Shown piece after piece: positions 37,644 through 45,552 of a DNA stretch of 64,000 nt; position 1 is the first letter of the stretch; each line of letters starts with the position of its first letter. The stretch is from Bradyrhizobiaceae bacterium Ga0074131 (GTDB lineage Bacteria; Pseudomonadota; Alphaproteobacteria; Rhizobiales; Xanthobacteraceae): NCBI GenBank assembly GCA_001464035.1, contig LNEC01000020.1, positions 53,533 through 117,532 on the forward strand. Direction: 5' to 3'. The notes beneath the pieces were generated by a model, which did no database searches, had not been told where the DNA came from, and worked only from the letters and a program-made list of their open reading frames with translations. Both the position numbers and the translations under genes were made by a program.

Positions 37644-40610
37644 TCACGCCGATTGAATCTGGCACAGGCTCACCTTGCCCTCGTGCATAGCTGTAACCGG
37701 ATCGTAGCCGTAGGACATCAGCGTGTTGACGCTTTCGCCAAGCACGATCGGATCCGCGCCCTTCGGATACTTGCCGCGCTGATCGACGCCCTGGAACCAG
37801 CCGGAGAAGTGGAACGGCATGAATGCCACGCCCTTGCCGACTCGGTCGGTGACCAGCGCCTTGACCCGCGTCTTCGAACTGTTTTCCGGGCCGTAGACCC
37901 AGACCCAGCCGCCGTCCTTGATGCCGCGCTCGGCGGCATCCGAGGTGTTGATCTCGACGAACATGTCCTGCTGCAGTTCGGCCAGCCATTTGTTCGACCG
38001 GGTTTCCTCGCCGCCGCCTTCGTATTCCACCAGGCGTCCCGAGGTCAGAATGATCGGGAATTGCTTGGCAAGGCCCTTGTCCACCGCCGCCTTCTGGATC
38101 GAGAAGCCGAGATTGGCGACGCGGAACTGGCGACCGTCCGGACGCGTCGGATATTTGGCGACCAGGTCGGGACGCGGGGTGTAGATCGGCTCGCGATGAA
38201 CCGGAACGGGATCGGGCAGGTTCCACGCCACCGCGCGGGCCTTGCCGTTGCCATAGGCCATCACGCCATGCTCCAGCGTGACGCGAATGATGCCGCCTGA
38301 CAGATCGACCGCCCAGCCGACGCCGTCCGGATTATTGCCGCCGATCTTGTTGATGGTGGCGAGTTCGGCCTCGGTGAGCTCCTTGTCCCAGCCAAGCTTC
38401 TTGAGCACGCCATAGGTGAATTCGGGGTAGCCGTCGGTCAGCTCCGAACCCTTGCTGTACGAGCCTTCGGACAGCAGATTCACGTTCTTCACCGAACCGT
38501 CCGGCTGCTTCTCTTCGTAGACAACGCCAAAGCGCGCGCGGAAGGTGCCGCCGCCGTCCTTGGCATGCAGGTTGGTATTGTAGAGCGTGTGGGTTCCCGG
38601 ATGCTTGATCGCCGGCGTGCCCCAGCACGGCCAGGGCAGGCCGTAATAGTCGCCGCCGACTTCCGGCACGTCCGCCTTGGCGCGCAGGGACACCAGGTCG
38701 AACTTGTCCTGGTTCTTCATGTGCGCCTTCAGTCGCTCCGGCGACTGGCCGGAATAGCCGGTCGAGAAGCCGCCCCGATTGATCTCCCGCAGCAGGTCTT
38801 CCGGAACGGGGCGCTTGTTTTCCACCTTGACGTTCTTGAACATGCGATCGGCGAAGCCGAGCTTTTCCGAAAGCCGGTAGATGATCTCGTAATCGTCCTT
38901 GGATTCGAAGATCGGCTTGACGATCTGTTCGCCCCACTGCAGCGAACGGTTCGAGGCGGTGCGCGAGCCCGAGGTCTCGAACTGCGTGCAGGCCGGCAGC
39001 AGATAGGTGCCGTTCTTGCGCTCCGAAATCGCCGCGAAGGTGGTCGGATGCGGATCGGCGACGACGAGCAGTTCCAGCTTCTCGATACCCTTCACCATTT
39101 CGGTCATGCGCGGCACGGTATTGCCGCCATGCCCCATGATGACCATCGCCTTCAGGCTGTCGCGCTGATCGACGTCGTCGGGATTGGCGAGCGTGGCGTC
39201 GAACCAGCGGGTCGACGGGATGCCCGGTAGTTCCATGTTCTGCTTGCGGGTGCGGGCGGGGCGGCCTGCCTTGGCCGGCACTTCGTCGAAGCGCGCCTGC
39301 AGATAGTCGTATTCAACTTCCCAGACCCGCGCCCAGTGCTTCCAGGCGCCTTCGACCAGGCCGTAATAGAGCGGCAGCGTCACGATATCGAGGCCGAGAT
39401 CGGTGGCGCCCTGCACGTTGCAGTGACCGCGGAAGATATTGGCGCCGCCGCCGAAGGTGCCTACATTGCCGGTCGCCAGCAGCAGATTGCAGTAGGCGCG
39501 GACATTGGCGGTGCCGACGGTGTGCTGGGTGCCGCCCATGCACCAGATGAAGGTCGACGGCCGCTGCTTGGCGAAGGTCTCGGCGACCTTTTTCAGTTGC
39601 TCGCCGGGAATGCCCGTCACCTTCTCGACTTCTTCCGGAGTCCATTTGGCGACCTCGGCGCGGATCTGGTCCATGCCGTAAACGCGCTGCGCGATGAACT
39701 GCTTGTCTTCCCAGCCGTTGTTGAAGATGTGGTGCAGCATACCCCAGATCACCGCGATGTCGGTGCCGGAACGGAAGCGCACGTAATCGGTGGCATGGGC
39801 CGCGGTGCGGGTGAAGCGCGGGTCGAGCACGAACACGTTGGCGCGGTTGATCTCCTTGCCGGTGAGGATGTGCTGCAGGGATACCGGATGCGCTTCGGCG
39901 GCATTCGATCCCATGAAGACCACGGTCTTCGAGTTCCGGATGTCGTTGTAGGAATTGGTCATCGCGCCGTAGCCCCAGGTATTGGCGACGCCGGCGACGG
40001 TGGTGGAATGGCAGATGCGGGCCTGGTGGTCGACCGAATTGGTGCCCCAGAACGCCGCAAACTTCCGGAACAGGTAGGCGCCTTCGTTGGAGAATTTCGC
40101 GGAACCGAGCAGATAGACCGAGTCGGCGCCGGACTTGGCGCGGATTTCGAGCATCTTGTCGCCGATCTCGTTGATGGCGACGTCCCAGGATATTTTCTGC
40201 CACTCGCCGTTGACCAGCTTCATCGGATATTTCAGGCGGCGGTCGCCATGCACGAGTTCGCGCACCGCCGCGCCCTTGGCGCAATGCGAGCCGCGGTTGA
40301 TCGGGCTGTCCCAGGCCGGCTCCTGGCCGACCCAGACGCCGTTTTGGACTTCGGCAATCACGGTGCAGCCGACCGAACAATGCGTGCAGATGTTCTTCTT
40401 GATTTCAGTCGGCGCCCCCATGATTTGCGGGCCGGCCTGCGCCTTGCGCACCGAGCCGAGCGGCATCAGGCCAAGTGCTGCGCCTGCCCCCGCGGCCAAA
40501 CCGGACCGGCGCAGGAACGTGCGGCGGTCGAGCACACCAGAGGCGAGGCCGGCGGCGATGCCTTGCAAACGTGCGCGTCCAGCGGATCCATCTCTTCGCT
40601 TCATCAACAT
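37644..40610 (-). CDS. fdhA: formate dehydrogenase alpha subunit, molybdopterin enzyme (Cys type)
   Basis: A 988-residue periplasmic catalytic subunit oxidising formate to CO2. A twin-arginine signal is at residues 28-36 (DRRTFLRRS). One [4Fe-4S] cluster is bound by C75, C78, C82 and C110. The metal ligand position holds Cys200 in ARICHSTTV, next to His201, where E. coli FdnG has selenocysteine at 196. No in-frame TGA is present. The rest follows the MopB fold, with VFMGSNAAEAHP and WCMGGTQHTVG for cofactor binding. It is transcribed with the Tat-peptide protein upstream and FdhB downstream. Confidence 0.96.
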   Translation of the reverse strand: MLMKRRDGSAGRARLQGIAAGLASGVLDRRTFLRRSGLAAGAGAALGLMPLGSVRKAQAGPQIMGAPTEIKKNICTHCSVGCTVIAEVQNGVWVGQEPAWDSPINRGSHCAKGAAVRELVHGDRRLKYPMKLVNGEWQKISWDVAINEIGDKMLEIRAKSGADSVYLLGSAKFSNEGAYLFRKFAAFWGTNSVDHQARICHSTTVAGVANTWGYGAMTNSYNDIRNSKTVVFMGSNAAEAHPVSLQHILTGKEINRANVFVLDPRFTRTAAHATDYVRFRSGTDIAVIWGMLHHIFNNGWEDKQFIAQRVYGMDQIRAEVAKWTPEEVEKVTGIPGEQLKKVAETFAKQRPSTFIWCMGGTQHTVGTANVRAYCNLLLATGNVGTFGGGANIFRGHCNVQGATDLGLDIVTLPLYYGLVEGAWKHWARVWEVEYDYLQARFDEVPAKAGRPARTRKQNMELPGIPSTRWFDATLANPDDVDQRDSLKAMVIMGHGGNTVPRMTEMVKGIEKLELLVVADPHPTTFAAISERKNGTYLLPACTQFETSGSRTASNRSLQWGEQIVKPIFESKDDYEIIYRLSEKLGFADRMFKNVKVENKRPVPEDLLREINRGGFSTGYSGQSPERLKAHMKNQDKFDLVSLRAKADVPEVGGDYYGLPWPCWGTPAIKHPGTHTLYNTNLHAKDGGGTFRARFGVVYEEKQPDGSVKNVNLLSEGSYSKGSELTDGYPEFTYGVLKKLGWDKELTEAELATINKIGGNNPDGVGWAVDLSGGIIRVTLEHGVMAYGNGKARAVAWNLPDPVPVHREPIYTPRPDLVAKYPTRPDGRQFRVANLGFSIQKAAVDKGLAKQFPIILTSGRLVEYEGGGEETRSNKWLAELQQDMFVEINTSDAAERGIKDGGWVWVYGPENSSKTRVKALVTDRVGKGVAFMPFHFSGWFQGVDQRGKYPKGADPIVLGESVNTLMSYGYDPVTAMHEGKVSLCQIQSA

Positions 40611-40623
40611 GTGCGTGGTCCCA

Positions 40624-40860
40624 TCAATAGCGGTTGACGCGATAGAAGTTCTTGACGTGATCGGATTCCTTGTAGCGGGCCTTCACTCGCTCGGCCTGCG
40701 CCTCGTTGTCGGCTGCGGCCTCGTGGCCCGTCAGCGGCACTACCGCGGCAGCGACGGCCGCCGATCCGCCCATCATGAAGAAGCGGCGGCGGTCGACGCC
40801 TGTCGCGGCCTTCGAATTGCCTTCGCGGGTGGGCGTTTTGCCATCGGATGGCTTGCTCAT
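40624..40860 (-). CDS. formate dehydrogenase-associated Tat-signal small protein (TIGR02811 type)
   Basis: A 78-residue protein with a twin-arginine motif VDRRRFFMMGG (about 22-32), a hydrophobic stretch of alanines and valines and a short tail ending VKNFYRVNRY. Such proteins are encoded immediately upstream of formate dehydrogenase alpha genes in many proteobacteria. Their role is not established and may concern export or assembly. It lies 30 bases after the HTH-TorD fusion and 13 before fdhA. Confidence 0.88.
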   Translation of the reverse strand: MSKPSDGKTPTREGNSKAATGVDRRRFFMMGGSAAVAAAVVPLTGHEAAADNEAQAERVKARYKESDHVKNFYRVNRY

Positions 40861-40890
40861 TGCATTCTCCCCTTTCGCTTGCCTTCGCTG

Positions 40891-41685
40891 TCAGGACAGC
40901 GTGAAGGCCTCGGATTCCAGTTCCATGAAGACACGGCCGACGCGGCCGACGGCATGGTAGAAGCGGGCGGCCTGCGACATCTCGAGATCGGCGAACATTC
41001 GCGCCGCCCACGGCTCGAGATGGCGCGCGAAGAATCGCGCCTGTTCGGCGAAGTCGGCCTCGAAGTCGCCGCGCGCCAGCCCGGACATCACCTCGAGCAG
41101 GATCGCTATGTGATCTTCCGGCTCCCGCGAAGGGCCGGCGCGCTCGATTCCGAGCCGGTCCAGATCCTCGCGCACCCGCGCCAGCGGACGCTCGTGCAGG
41201 AAACCGGTCAGGTAATAGGAGGCATAGGGCAGCAGCTCGCCGCGGCCGAGCCCGATGAACAGACCGAAGAATTCCTTGCTGACGGCGTGATGATCCGTTG
41301 CCGCCGCCGCGGCTGCGAGTTCGATGTGCGCGATGCCGAGATCGGACGCATCGCCCTTCAGCATTGCAATCCGCGCGAGCGTGTCCGCGTCGGGCGCCTT
41401 GCCGAGCAGCAGCGACAACAGGCCGTATTCCGCAGCGCGCAGCTGGTCGATCTCGTCGGCTTCGGATTTCTCGGGTTTCGATGTCACCTGATTCTCGGAT
41501 GGACCGTAGAGATCGGGGCGAAGGATATAACGGTGCACCCGCGTCAGCGTTTCGACCGCAAGGACCCGCTCGGCGGGAATGCGCGACCACGCTGAAACGG
41601 AGGGCTGGGCAATGCCGATCCCCCGCGCCAGCGATGCCACGCCGCCCGCCGCCTTGAGGGCCTGTTCCAGTCCCGCGTCACGCAT
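40891..41685 (-). CDS. HTH domain fused to a TorD/DmsD-type redox enzyme chaperone
   Basis: A 264-residue protein of two parts. Residues 1-60 are a Cro/YdaS-like helix-turn-helix (LKAAGGVASLARGIGIAQPSVSAWSRIPAERVLAVE). Residues about 85-264 are an all-helical TorD-family chaperone with ELLPYASYYLTGFLHERPLARVREDL and the later EPEDHIAILLEVMSGL, the conserved core. TorD proteins bind Tat signals and apo-enzymes during molybdenum cofactor insertion. The fusion suggests that the chaperone also controls transcription. It is the first gene of the fdhA operon, and a perfect palindrome lies 57 bases upstream. Confidence 0.88.
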   Translation of the reverse strand: MRDAGLEQALKAAGGVASLARGIGIAQPSVSAWSRIPAERVLAVETLTRVHRYILRPDLYGPSENQVTSKPEKSEADEIDQLRAAEYGLLSLLLGKAPDADTLARIAMLKGDASDLGIAHIELAAAAAATDHHAVSKEFFGLFIGLGRGELLPYASYYLTGFLHERPLARVREDLDRLGIERAGPSREPEDHIAILLEVMSGLARGDFEADFAEQARFFARHLEPWAARMFADLEMSQAARFYHAVGRVGRVFMELESEAFTLS

Positions 41686-41741
41686 GATGCAACTACGTTC
41701 TCCCCGCCCGAAATGTGCCCGTTCGTCGGGCGCATCCCTTG

Positions 41742-41762
41742 GGATTGGAATTGTTCCAATCC
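41742..41762. promoter_or_regulatory. perfect 9-3-9 palindrome upstream of the fdh operon
   Basis: GGATTGGAA and TTCCAATCC flank TTG. It lies in the 122-base gap upstream of the HTH-TorD gene, in the expected promoter zone, and is a candidate operator for that protein. Confidence 0.65.
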
Positions 41763-41807
41763 GGAATCTGTAACATAGGCGGCGGCTATGTCTGCAAAAA
41801 CTTTTGT

Positions 41808-42509
41808 CTAGACAAGCGGTTTTGCGGAGCCATGGCGTCGCACCGGATGTTGCAGTGCAGCGGAGCTGCTGGTTTCGCTGACGACGATGCGGCTGGCCTC
41901 CCGGCCGGCAGCTTGACCGACATTCGCCGTGTTTTGCCCGGCTGCGTCGGTCAGTCTCAATCCGCCGGTGGGCAAATCCTGAGCAGGCTCCACTTCTGGC
42001 GCCGCGCCATGCCCGGCGGGTAGTCCGGAATCGTCCGCCGGCTCCGGGGTCGGGCGCGCCGCGACCACCGGAGGTTCGGCTGCCGGTTCGCCGCCCATGA
42101 TCTGCGACACCAGCCGCGCGACATCCATGCCGGCGCCGATCTCGCTCGAGCCCGGCACGCCGCCCGGAATGTTCCAGTCATAGGCATATTCAAGCGCGGG
42201 GTTGACGTAATTGCGGATCGCGGGATCCAGTGCCCAGGATTTTCGCAGCGCCGCGTTGCGTAGATGCTCCGGAACGCCCTTGCCGAGAAAGCCGGTGATA
42301 TCGGTCGTGCCCGTCATCTCCTCCAGTTTCGGCAGGTTGGAGAGGTCGAACTCCGGCGCGGCCTCGGCTTGGACCGTCGGCCCGGACGAGATTTCGGCCT
42401 CGGCTGGAGGCGCTTCCACCTCGGGTTCCGGCTGCTTCGCCTCCTGCTTGCGCTGCGACCACCGCGTCAGAAAGCTCCGGTCCCCATCGCCCTGGTCCGG
42501 ACCGCTCAT
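41808..42509 (-). CDS. DUF3306 domain protein
   Basis: A 233-residue protein. It starts with FLTRWSQRKQEAK, then an acidic Pro/Ala/Glu-rich linker (25-55), the conserved core FDLSNLPKLEEMTGTTDITGFL and RNAALRKSWALDPAIRNYVNPALEYAYDWN (about 54-115), then a low-complexity tail. This family is found next to formate dehydrogenase genes in alpha- and betaproteobacteria. Its function is unknown. It overlaps the DUF3305 gene by four bases. Confidence 0.88.
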   Translation of the reverse strand: MSGPDQGDGDRSFLTRWSQRKQEAKQPEPEVEAPPAEAEISSGPTVQAEAAPEFDLSNLPKLEEMTGTTDITGFLGKGVPEHLRNAALRKSWALDPAIRNYVNPALEYAYDWNIPGGVPGSSEIGAGMDVARLVSQIMGGEPAAEPPVVAARPTPEPADDSGLPAGHGAAPEVEPAQDLPTGGLRLTDAAGQNTANVGQAAGREASRIVVSETSSSAALQHPVRRHGSAKPLV

Positions 42510-43003
42510 GAGCGTGCTTTTCCTTCATTCTGGCGCTCGCCGCTCTTGCGATCCCGCTTGCGCTTCTGGAACACGCGCTCGACATGGAACTCGTCGACAA
42601 AGGCTGCGATCCACGAGGCGATCCCGGGCGGCATCAAGACGGTGCCGATTACATCGCAGCCGCTTTCGAAGATCGCTTCGCCTTCGGTGGGGTCGGCGGT
42701 GACCTTGGTCAGTTCGAGTTCGCTCCCGCCGTGCTGACGCCGCAGCGCAACCCAGATCCGCGGCTCGCCGTCGGCGAGATTGTCGCGGTAATTGGCGGTG
42801 TCCGAACTGAACAAGTCGATGCTGGCTGCGCCCGCATAGTAGATCGTGGCATCGGCCTCGCTGGACAGCACGGTCCACGGCGCCGTGTCAGGCACGTGGT
42901 CGAGGATCATCGCCGGCGACCAGATGTGATCAATCCATGGATTGTCGATTGAGCGGCGGCGCAGCACCACGCCGACTGCGCGGGAGGTTTCGGTCATTGC
43001 CAT
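42506..43003 (-). CDS. DUF3305 domain protein
   Basis: A 165-residue protein with the family features VGVVLRRRSIDNPWIDHIW near the start, a central YYAGAASIDLFSSDTANYRDNL and an end rich in Lys/Arg (FQKRKRDRKSGER). The ATG at 43003 is chosen because GGAGG lies seven bases before it; an ATG two codons later is possible. Members occur beside DUF3306 in formate dehydrogenase clusters. The overlap with DUF3306 suggests that the two work together. Confidence 0.87.
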   Translation of the reverse strand: MAMTETSRAVGVVLRRRSIDNPWIDHIWSPAMILDHVPDTAPWTVLSSEADATIYYAGAASIDLFSSDTANYRDNLADGEPRIWVALRRQHGGSELELTKVTADPTEGEAIFESGCDVIGTVLMPPGIASWIAAFVDEFHVERVFQKRKRDRKSGERQNEGKARS

Positions 43004-43028
43004 GGTCGATCCTCCGTTTCCCGGCCGT

Positions 43029-44051
43029 TCATGCGACCGTCGCAGCGGCCGCGAGCGGCAATCCCGCAACCAGGTTTTGCGGTTTCAGCCGCACCGCCTT
43101 CTCGGCGCCCATCGCCAGGATGAGATAGACCGGCTTCTTGCCGACGCGCTCGTCCGCCAGCCGGGTATCCTCGATGGTCAGGCGCATCAGCGCGACGATG
43201 CGCTCCGCGGCGTCGCGGTCCATCGCAGCGCCGTTCCACAGGGCGTTACCGATCCGGGTGCCCTCGCTGTCGAGGCCGATGAACCACCGCCAGTCGCGGT
43301 CCTCGATCGAGGCCACGGTCTCGACCTTGACGGCAACGCCGAGCAGGTGGGTGATCCAGCGTTCTATCACCCGGGTGAGCCCGGCGCGCGCCTTGGGATT
43401 GCCGCCGATGTTCATCACCATCGCGTGCGCATCCGAACGCGACCAGTAGGTCCAGGCGTTGTCGTCATCCATCACGTCCATCTCGCCGAATTCCTTCACC
43501 GGCGCCAGCATTGCGGTGAGCGGCGAGGAATGGATGTCCTGTCTGGCGTGCTGCTGCGCCTCGATCACTTCCGCATCGGCCAAGAGCAGCGCGCCGTCGT
43601 GTACGGTGGCGATCTGGCTGCGGTAGAACAATTCGGCGGCGCGCAGCATGTAGGGATCGTCGCAGCCTTCGAGGGCGTTGCGCAGGATCAGGTGGCAGAG
43701 CTGCGACAGGAAGATCGGCGGCAGGTCGCCGGCCCCCTTGCGGGCCAGCGTCAAATACACCGCCTCGAGCGACGGCGCCGCTATCAGCCGGTCGCGAAAA
43801 TTCATCATGAAGGTCCAGTTTTCGCGCGCATCGGCGTCGGCGAGCGCCGCGATATCGGCCGCGGCGACAGGACGCAGCGGATTGGACAAGAGACTTGCAT
43901 GCAGCTGGCGTTCGGCCTCGCAGGCGTCGTCGGGCGGCATCAATTCGGGCCGCGCCAGGTAGGCCATGATCAGTTCGGGCGTGGCAATCAACCCGCCATG
44001 ATCGCCGCGGCGCGTGAGGTGATGGCCGGAGGCGACCCAGAATTCTCTCAT
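43029..44051 (-). CDS. formate dehydrogenase cluster protein, DUF6352-like
   Basis: A 340-residue protein, mostly helical, without signal or membrane segments. It starts MREFWVASGHHLTRRG and contains LLSNPLRPV, ENWTFMMNFRDRL and a central FGEMDVMDDDNAWTYWSRSDAHAMV. I believe this is the DUF6352 family known from fdh clusters of Bradyrhizobium, but the number is from memory. It overlaps the preceding gene by four bases (translation coupling) and lies 25 bases upstream of the DUF3305 gene. Role unknown. Confidence 0.75.
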   Translation of the reverse strand: MREFWVASGHHLTRRGDHGGLIATPELIMAYLARPELMPPDDACEAERQLHASLLSNPLRPVAAADIAALADADARENWTFMMNFRDRLIAAPSLEAVYLTLARKGAGDLPPIFLSQLCHLILRNALEGCDDPYMLRAAELFYRSQIATVHDGALLLADAEVIEAQQHARQDIHSSPLTAMLAPVKEFGEMDVMDDDNAWTYWSRSDAHAMVMNIGGNPKARAGLTRVIERWITHLLGVAVKVETVASIEDRDWRWFIGLDSEGTRIGNALWNGAAMDRDAAERIVALMRLTIEDTRLADERVGKKPVYLILAMGAEKAVRLKPQNLVAGLPLAAAATVA

Positions 44052-44620
44052 GTGCGGTCCCCGGTAATGCGGTCTGTCCTGATCAAGCCCATCAGATCGA
44101 CCTGTTCGGCCGGCTCATCGCCTTCGATATCGTGAAAGGTAATGGCGTGGGCATGTGCATGCAAGGAATCTGCGCCCGCTTCAGTTTGGCGCGGTCGCAA
44201 GGTGCGAAAGCGCTCGCGGATTTCGCCGCCCTCGACGCTGCGCTGCACCGCGAGCAGGGTTTGCGGGGCGTGATCGCACAGCGAGGCCGCGAACGCGACC
44301 TCTTCCTCGGCCGCCAGCCGCGCCGCCGCGAGATCCGGCGCGCCGAATTTTTCCAGCAGTTTTGCTGCGAGGCGCTCGACCATCGCCGCGCGCTCGGCTT
44401 CCGTCGCCTCGGTGACGATGGCGAGCGTCGACCACCCGAGACTGGCGACGCCGAGAAAGCCCGAACGCAGCGCCACGCGCTGCTTCGGGCCGAGTACGGC
44501 CAGGTCCCGGTTCCAGAACACGAACGCGCCGGAGACCGCCCATTCGCCCGGTTCCGCCGCCCGCTCGAACACAAAGGTATCCGAGGGGTCGAGCCTGATG
44601 GTCCGCGGCAATTTCAGCAT
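44048..44620 (-). CDS. formate dehydrogenase cluster protein, DUF6505-like
   Basis: A 190-residue protein starting MLKLPRTIRLDPSDTFVFERAAEPGEW, with a compact N-terminal beta-rich part and a helical middle (EATEAERAAMVERLAAKLLEKFG, about 88-110). The ATG at 44620 is used; the frame upstream overlaps the ligase-like gene and is not protein-like. I place it in the DUF6505 family from memory. It stands between the ligase-like and DUF6352-like genes with almost no spacing. Confidence 0.72.
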   Translation of the reverse strand: MLKLPRTIRLDPSDTFVFERAAEPGEWAVSGAFVFWNRDLAVLGPKQRVALRSGFLGVASLGWSTLAIVTEATEAERAAMVERLAAKLLEKFGAPDLAAARLAAEEEVAFAASLCDHAPQTLLAVQRSVEGGEIRERFRTLRPRQTEAGADSLHAHAHAITFHDIEGDEPAEQVDLMGLIRTDRITGDRT

Positions 44621-44627
44621 GCCCGCC

Positions 44628-45395
44628 TCATCCGAATTTCGGCCCGCGCGTCTGTCGGTCGTACCAGGCCACCCGCGCCAGCGCATCCTTGAGGCCGGTC
44701 CGGTCCGGCGGCCCGCTACCGGCGGGCGGGCGCACCAGGAGATCGCCGTTGCGGTCGATGCTCCGGCGTTCCCCGGCCTTGCCAACCGGCATCCGCGCCA
44801 GATAATCCCGTGCAATCGCCTCGAACCCGCGTTCGTTCCATTGGTCGAACGCAGTCATCAGGTGACGCGCGAAGCTTTCGATGATGGCGTCGGTGTCGAT
44901 CATCTCGAAGCCTTCGCTGAGCAGCGACACGCCGGATGCGGCCTGCGCCTCCTCAATATGCGCCATGTCGGCGGCGCGCAGGATGACGCCGAATACCAGC
45001 CACGCGGGCACCTCGTCCTCGGCGCAATCGCTGGGCCAGCCGAGCCGGGCCCCGCCCAGCAGCCCGCCGTCGAACCTGATGGCGTCGGGCCAGTCGAAAT
45101 GGACCTCCCGTTCCGGCGGGCAATGGGCGGCTATCGCGTCGGCGACCGCATTCATGCCCGCAAAGAACGCCCGGCGCGCCGAGACCAGCGGTTCGTCGGG
45201 TTCGAGCACCACGGCGAATTCGACCAGGTCGTAGCGCCGCACCCAGACCAGCGTTGCCGCGCCTGAGCGGGCGGCGATGTCGCAGCCATGGGCGAACGCG
45301 TCGCCAAGCTCGCGCAACGCGACCAATACATAGCCGGGGGGCAGATCGAGTGTTCGTTCCACGTCCGCGAGGCGCGACGCCATCGAGAAGCTCAT
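44628..45395 (-). CDS. biotin/lipoate protein ligase-like protein, probably non-catalytic
   Basis: A 255-residue protein with the fold of biotin/lipoate ligases: a segment GAATLVWVRRYDLVEFAVVLEP (about 45-66) where BirA has its GRGRRG biotin loop, then DWPDAIRFDGGLLGG (about 101-115), which corresponds to KWPNDxxxxxxKxxG. The catalytic Lys of BirA (K183) aligns with Leu here, and GRGRxxR is absent, so ligation activity is doubtful. No biotinyl or lipoyl domain is encoded in the window. It is the first gene of the minus-strand accessory run of the formate dehydrogenase island. Confidence 0.78.
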   Translation of the reverse strand: MSFSMASRLADVERTLDLPPGYVLVALRELGDAFAHGCDIAARSGAATLVWVRRYDLVEFAVVLEPDEPLVSARRAFFAGMNAVADAIAAHCPPEREVHFDWPDAIRFDGGLLGGARLGWPSDCAEDEVPAWLVFGVILRAADMAHIEEAQAASGVSLLSEGFEMIDTDAIIESFARHLMTAFDQWNERGFEAIARDYLARMPVGKAGERRSIDRNGDLLVRPPAGSGPPDRTGLKDALARVAWYDRQTRGPKFG

Positions 45396-45552
45396 CCTTA
45401 ATCGCTTTGCAATCCGCCGGTGTATGCTATCCCCCTCGGGCTCGTAACGCGAGCGGGTCCCGGCCTTGCAGATTTGTGGTCAAGCAGGTACCGCGGAACC
45501 GGAGAAAGAAGCAACCGTGCGGATCCGGGCGCCGGTTCAGGACATTGAAAAT

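Noticed and set aside
37644..40610. Selenocysteine in FdhA
   Set aside because: The ligand position is a Cys codon (residue 200) and the frame has no internal TGA.
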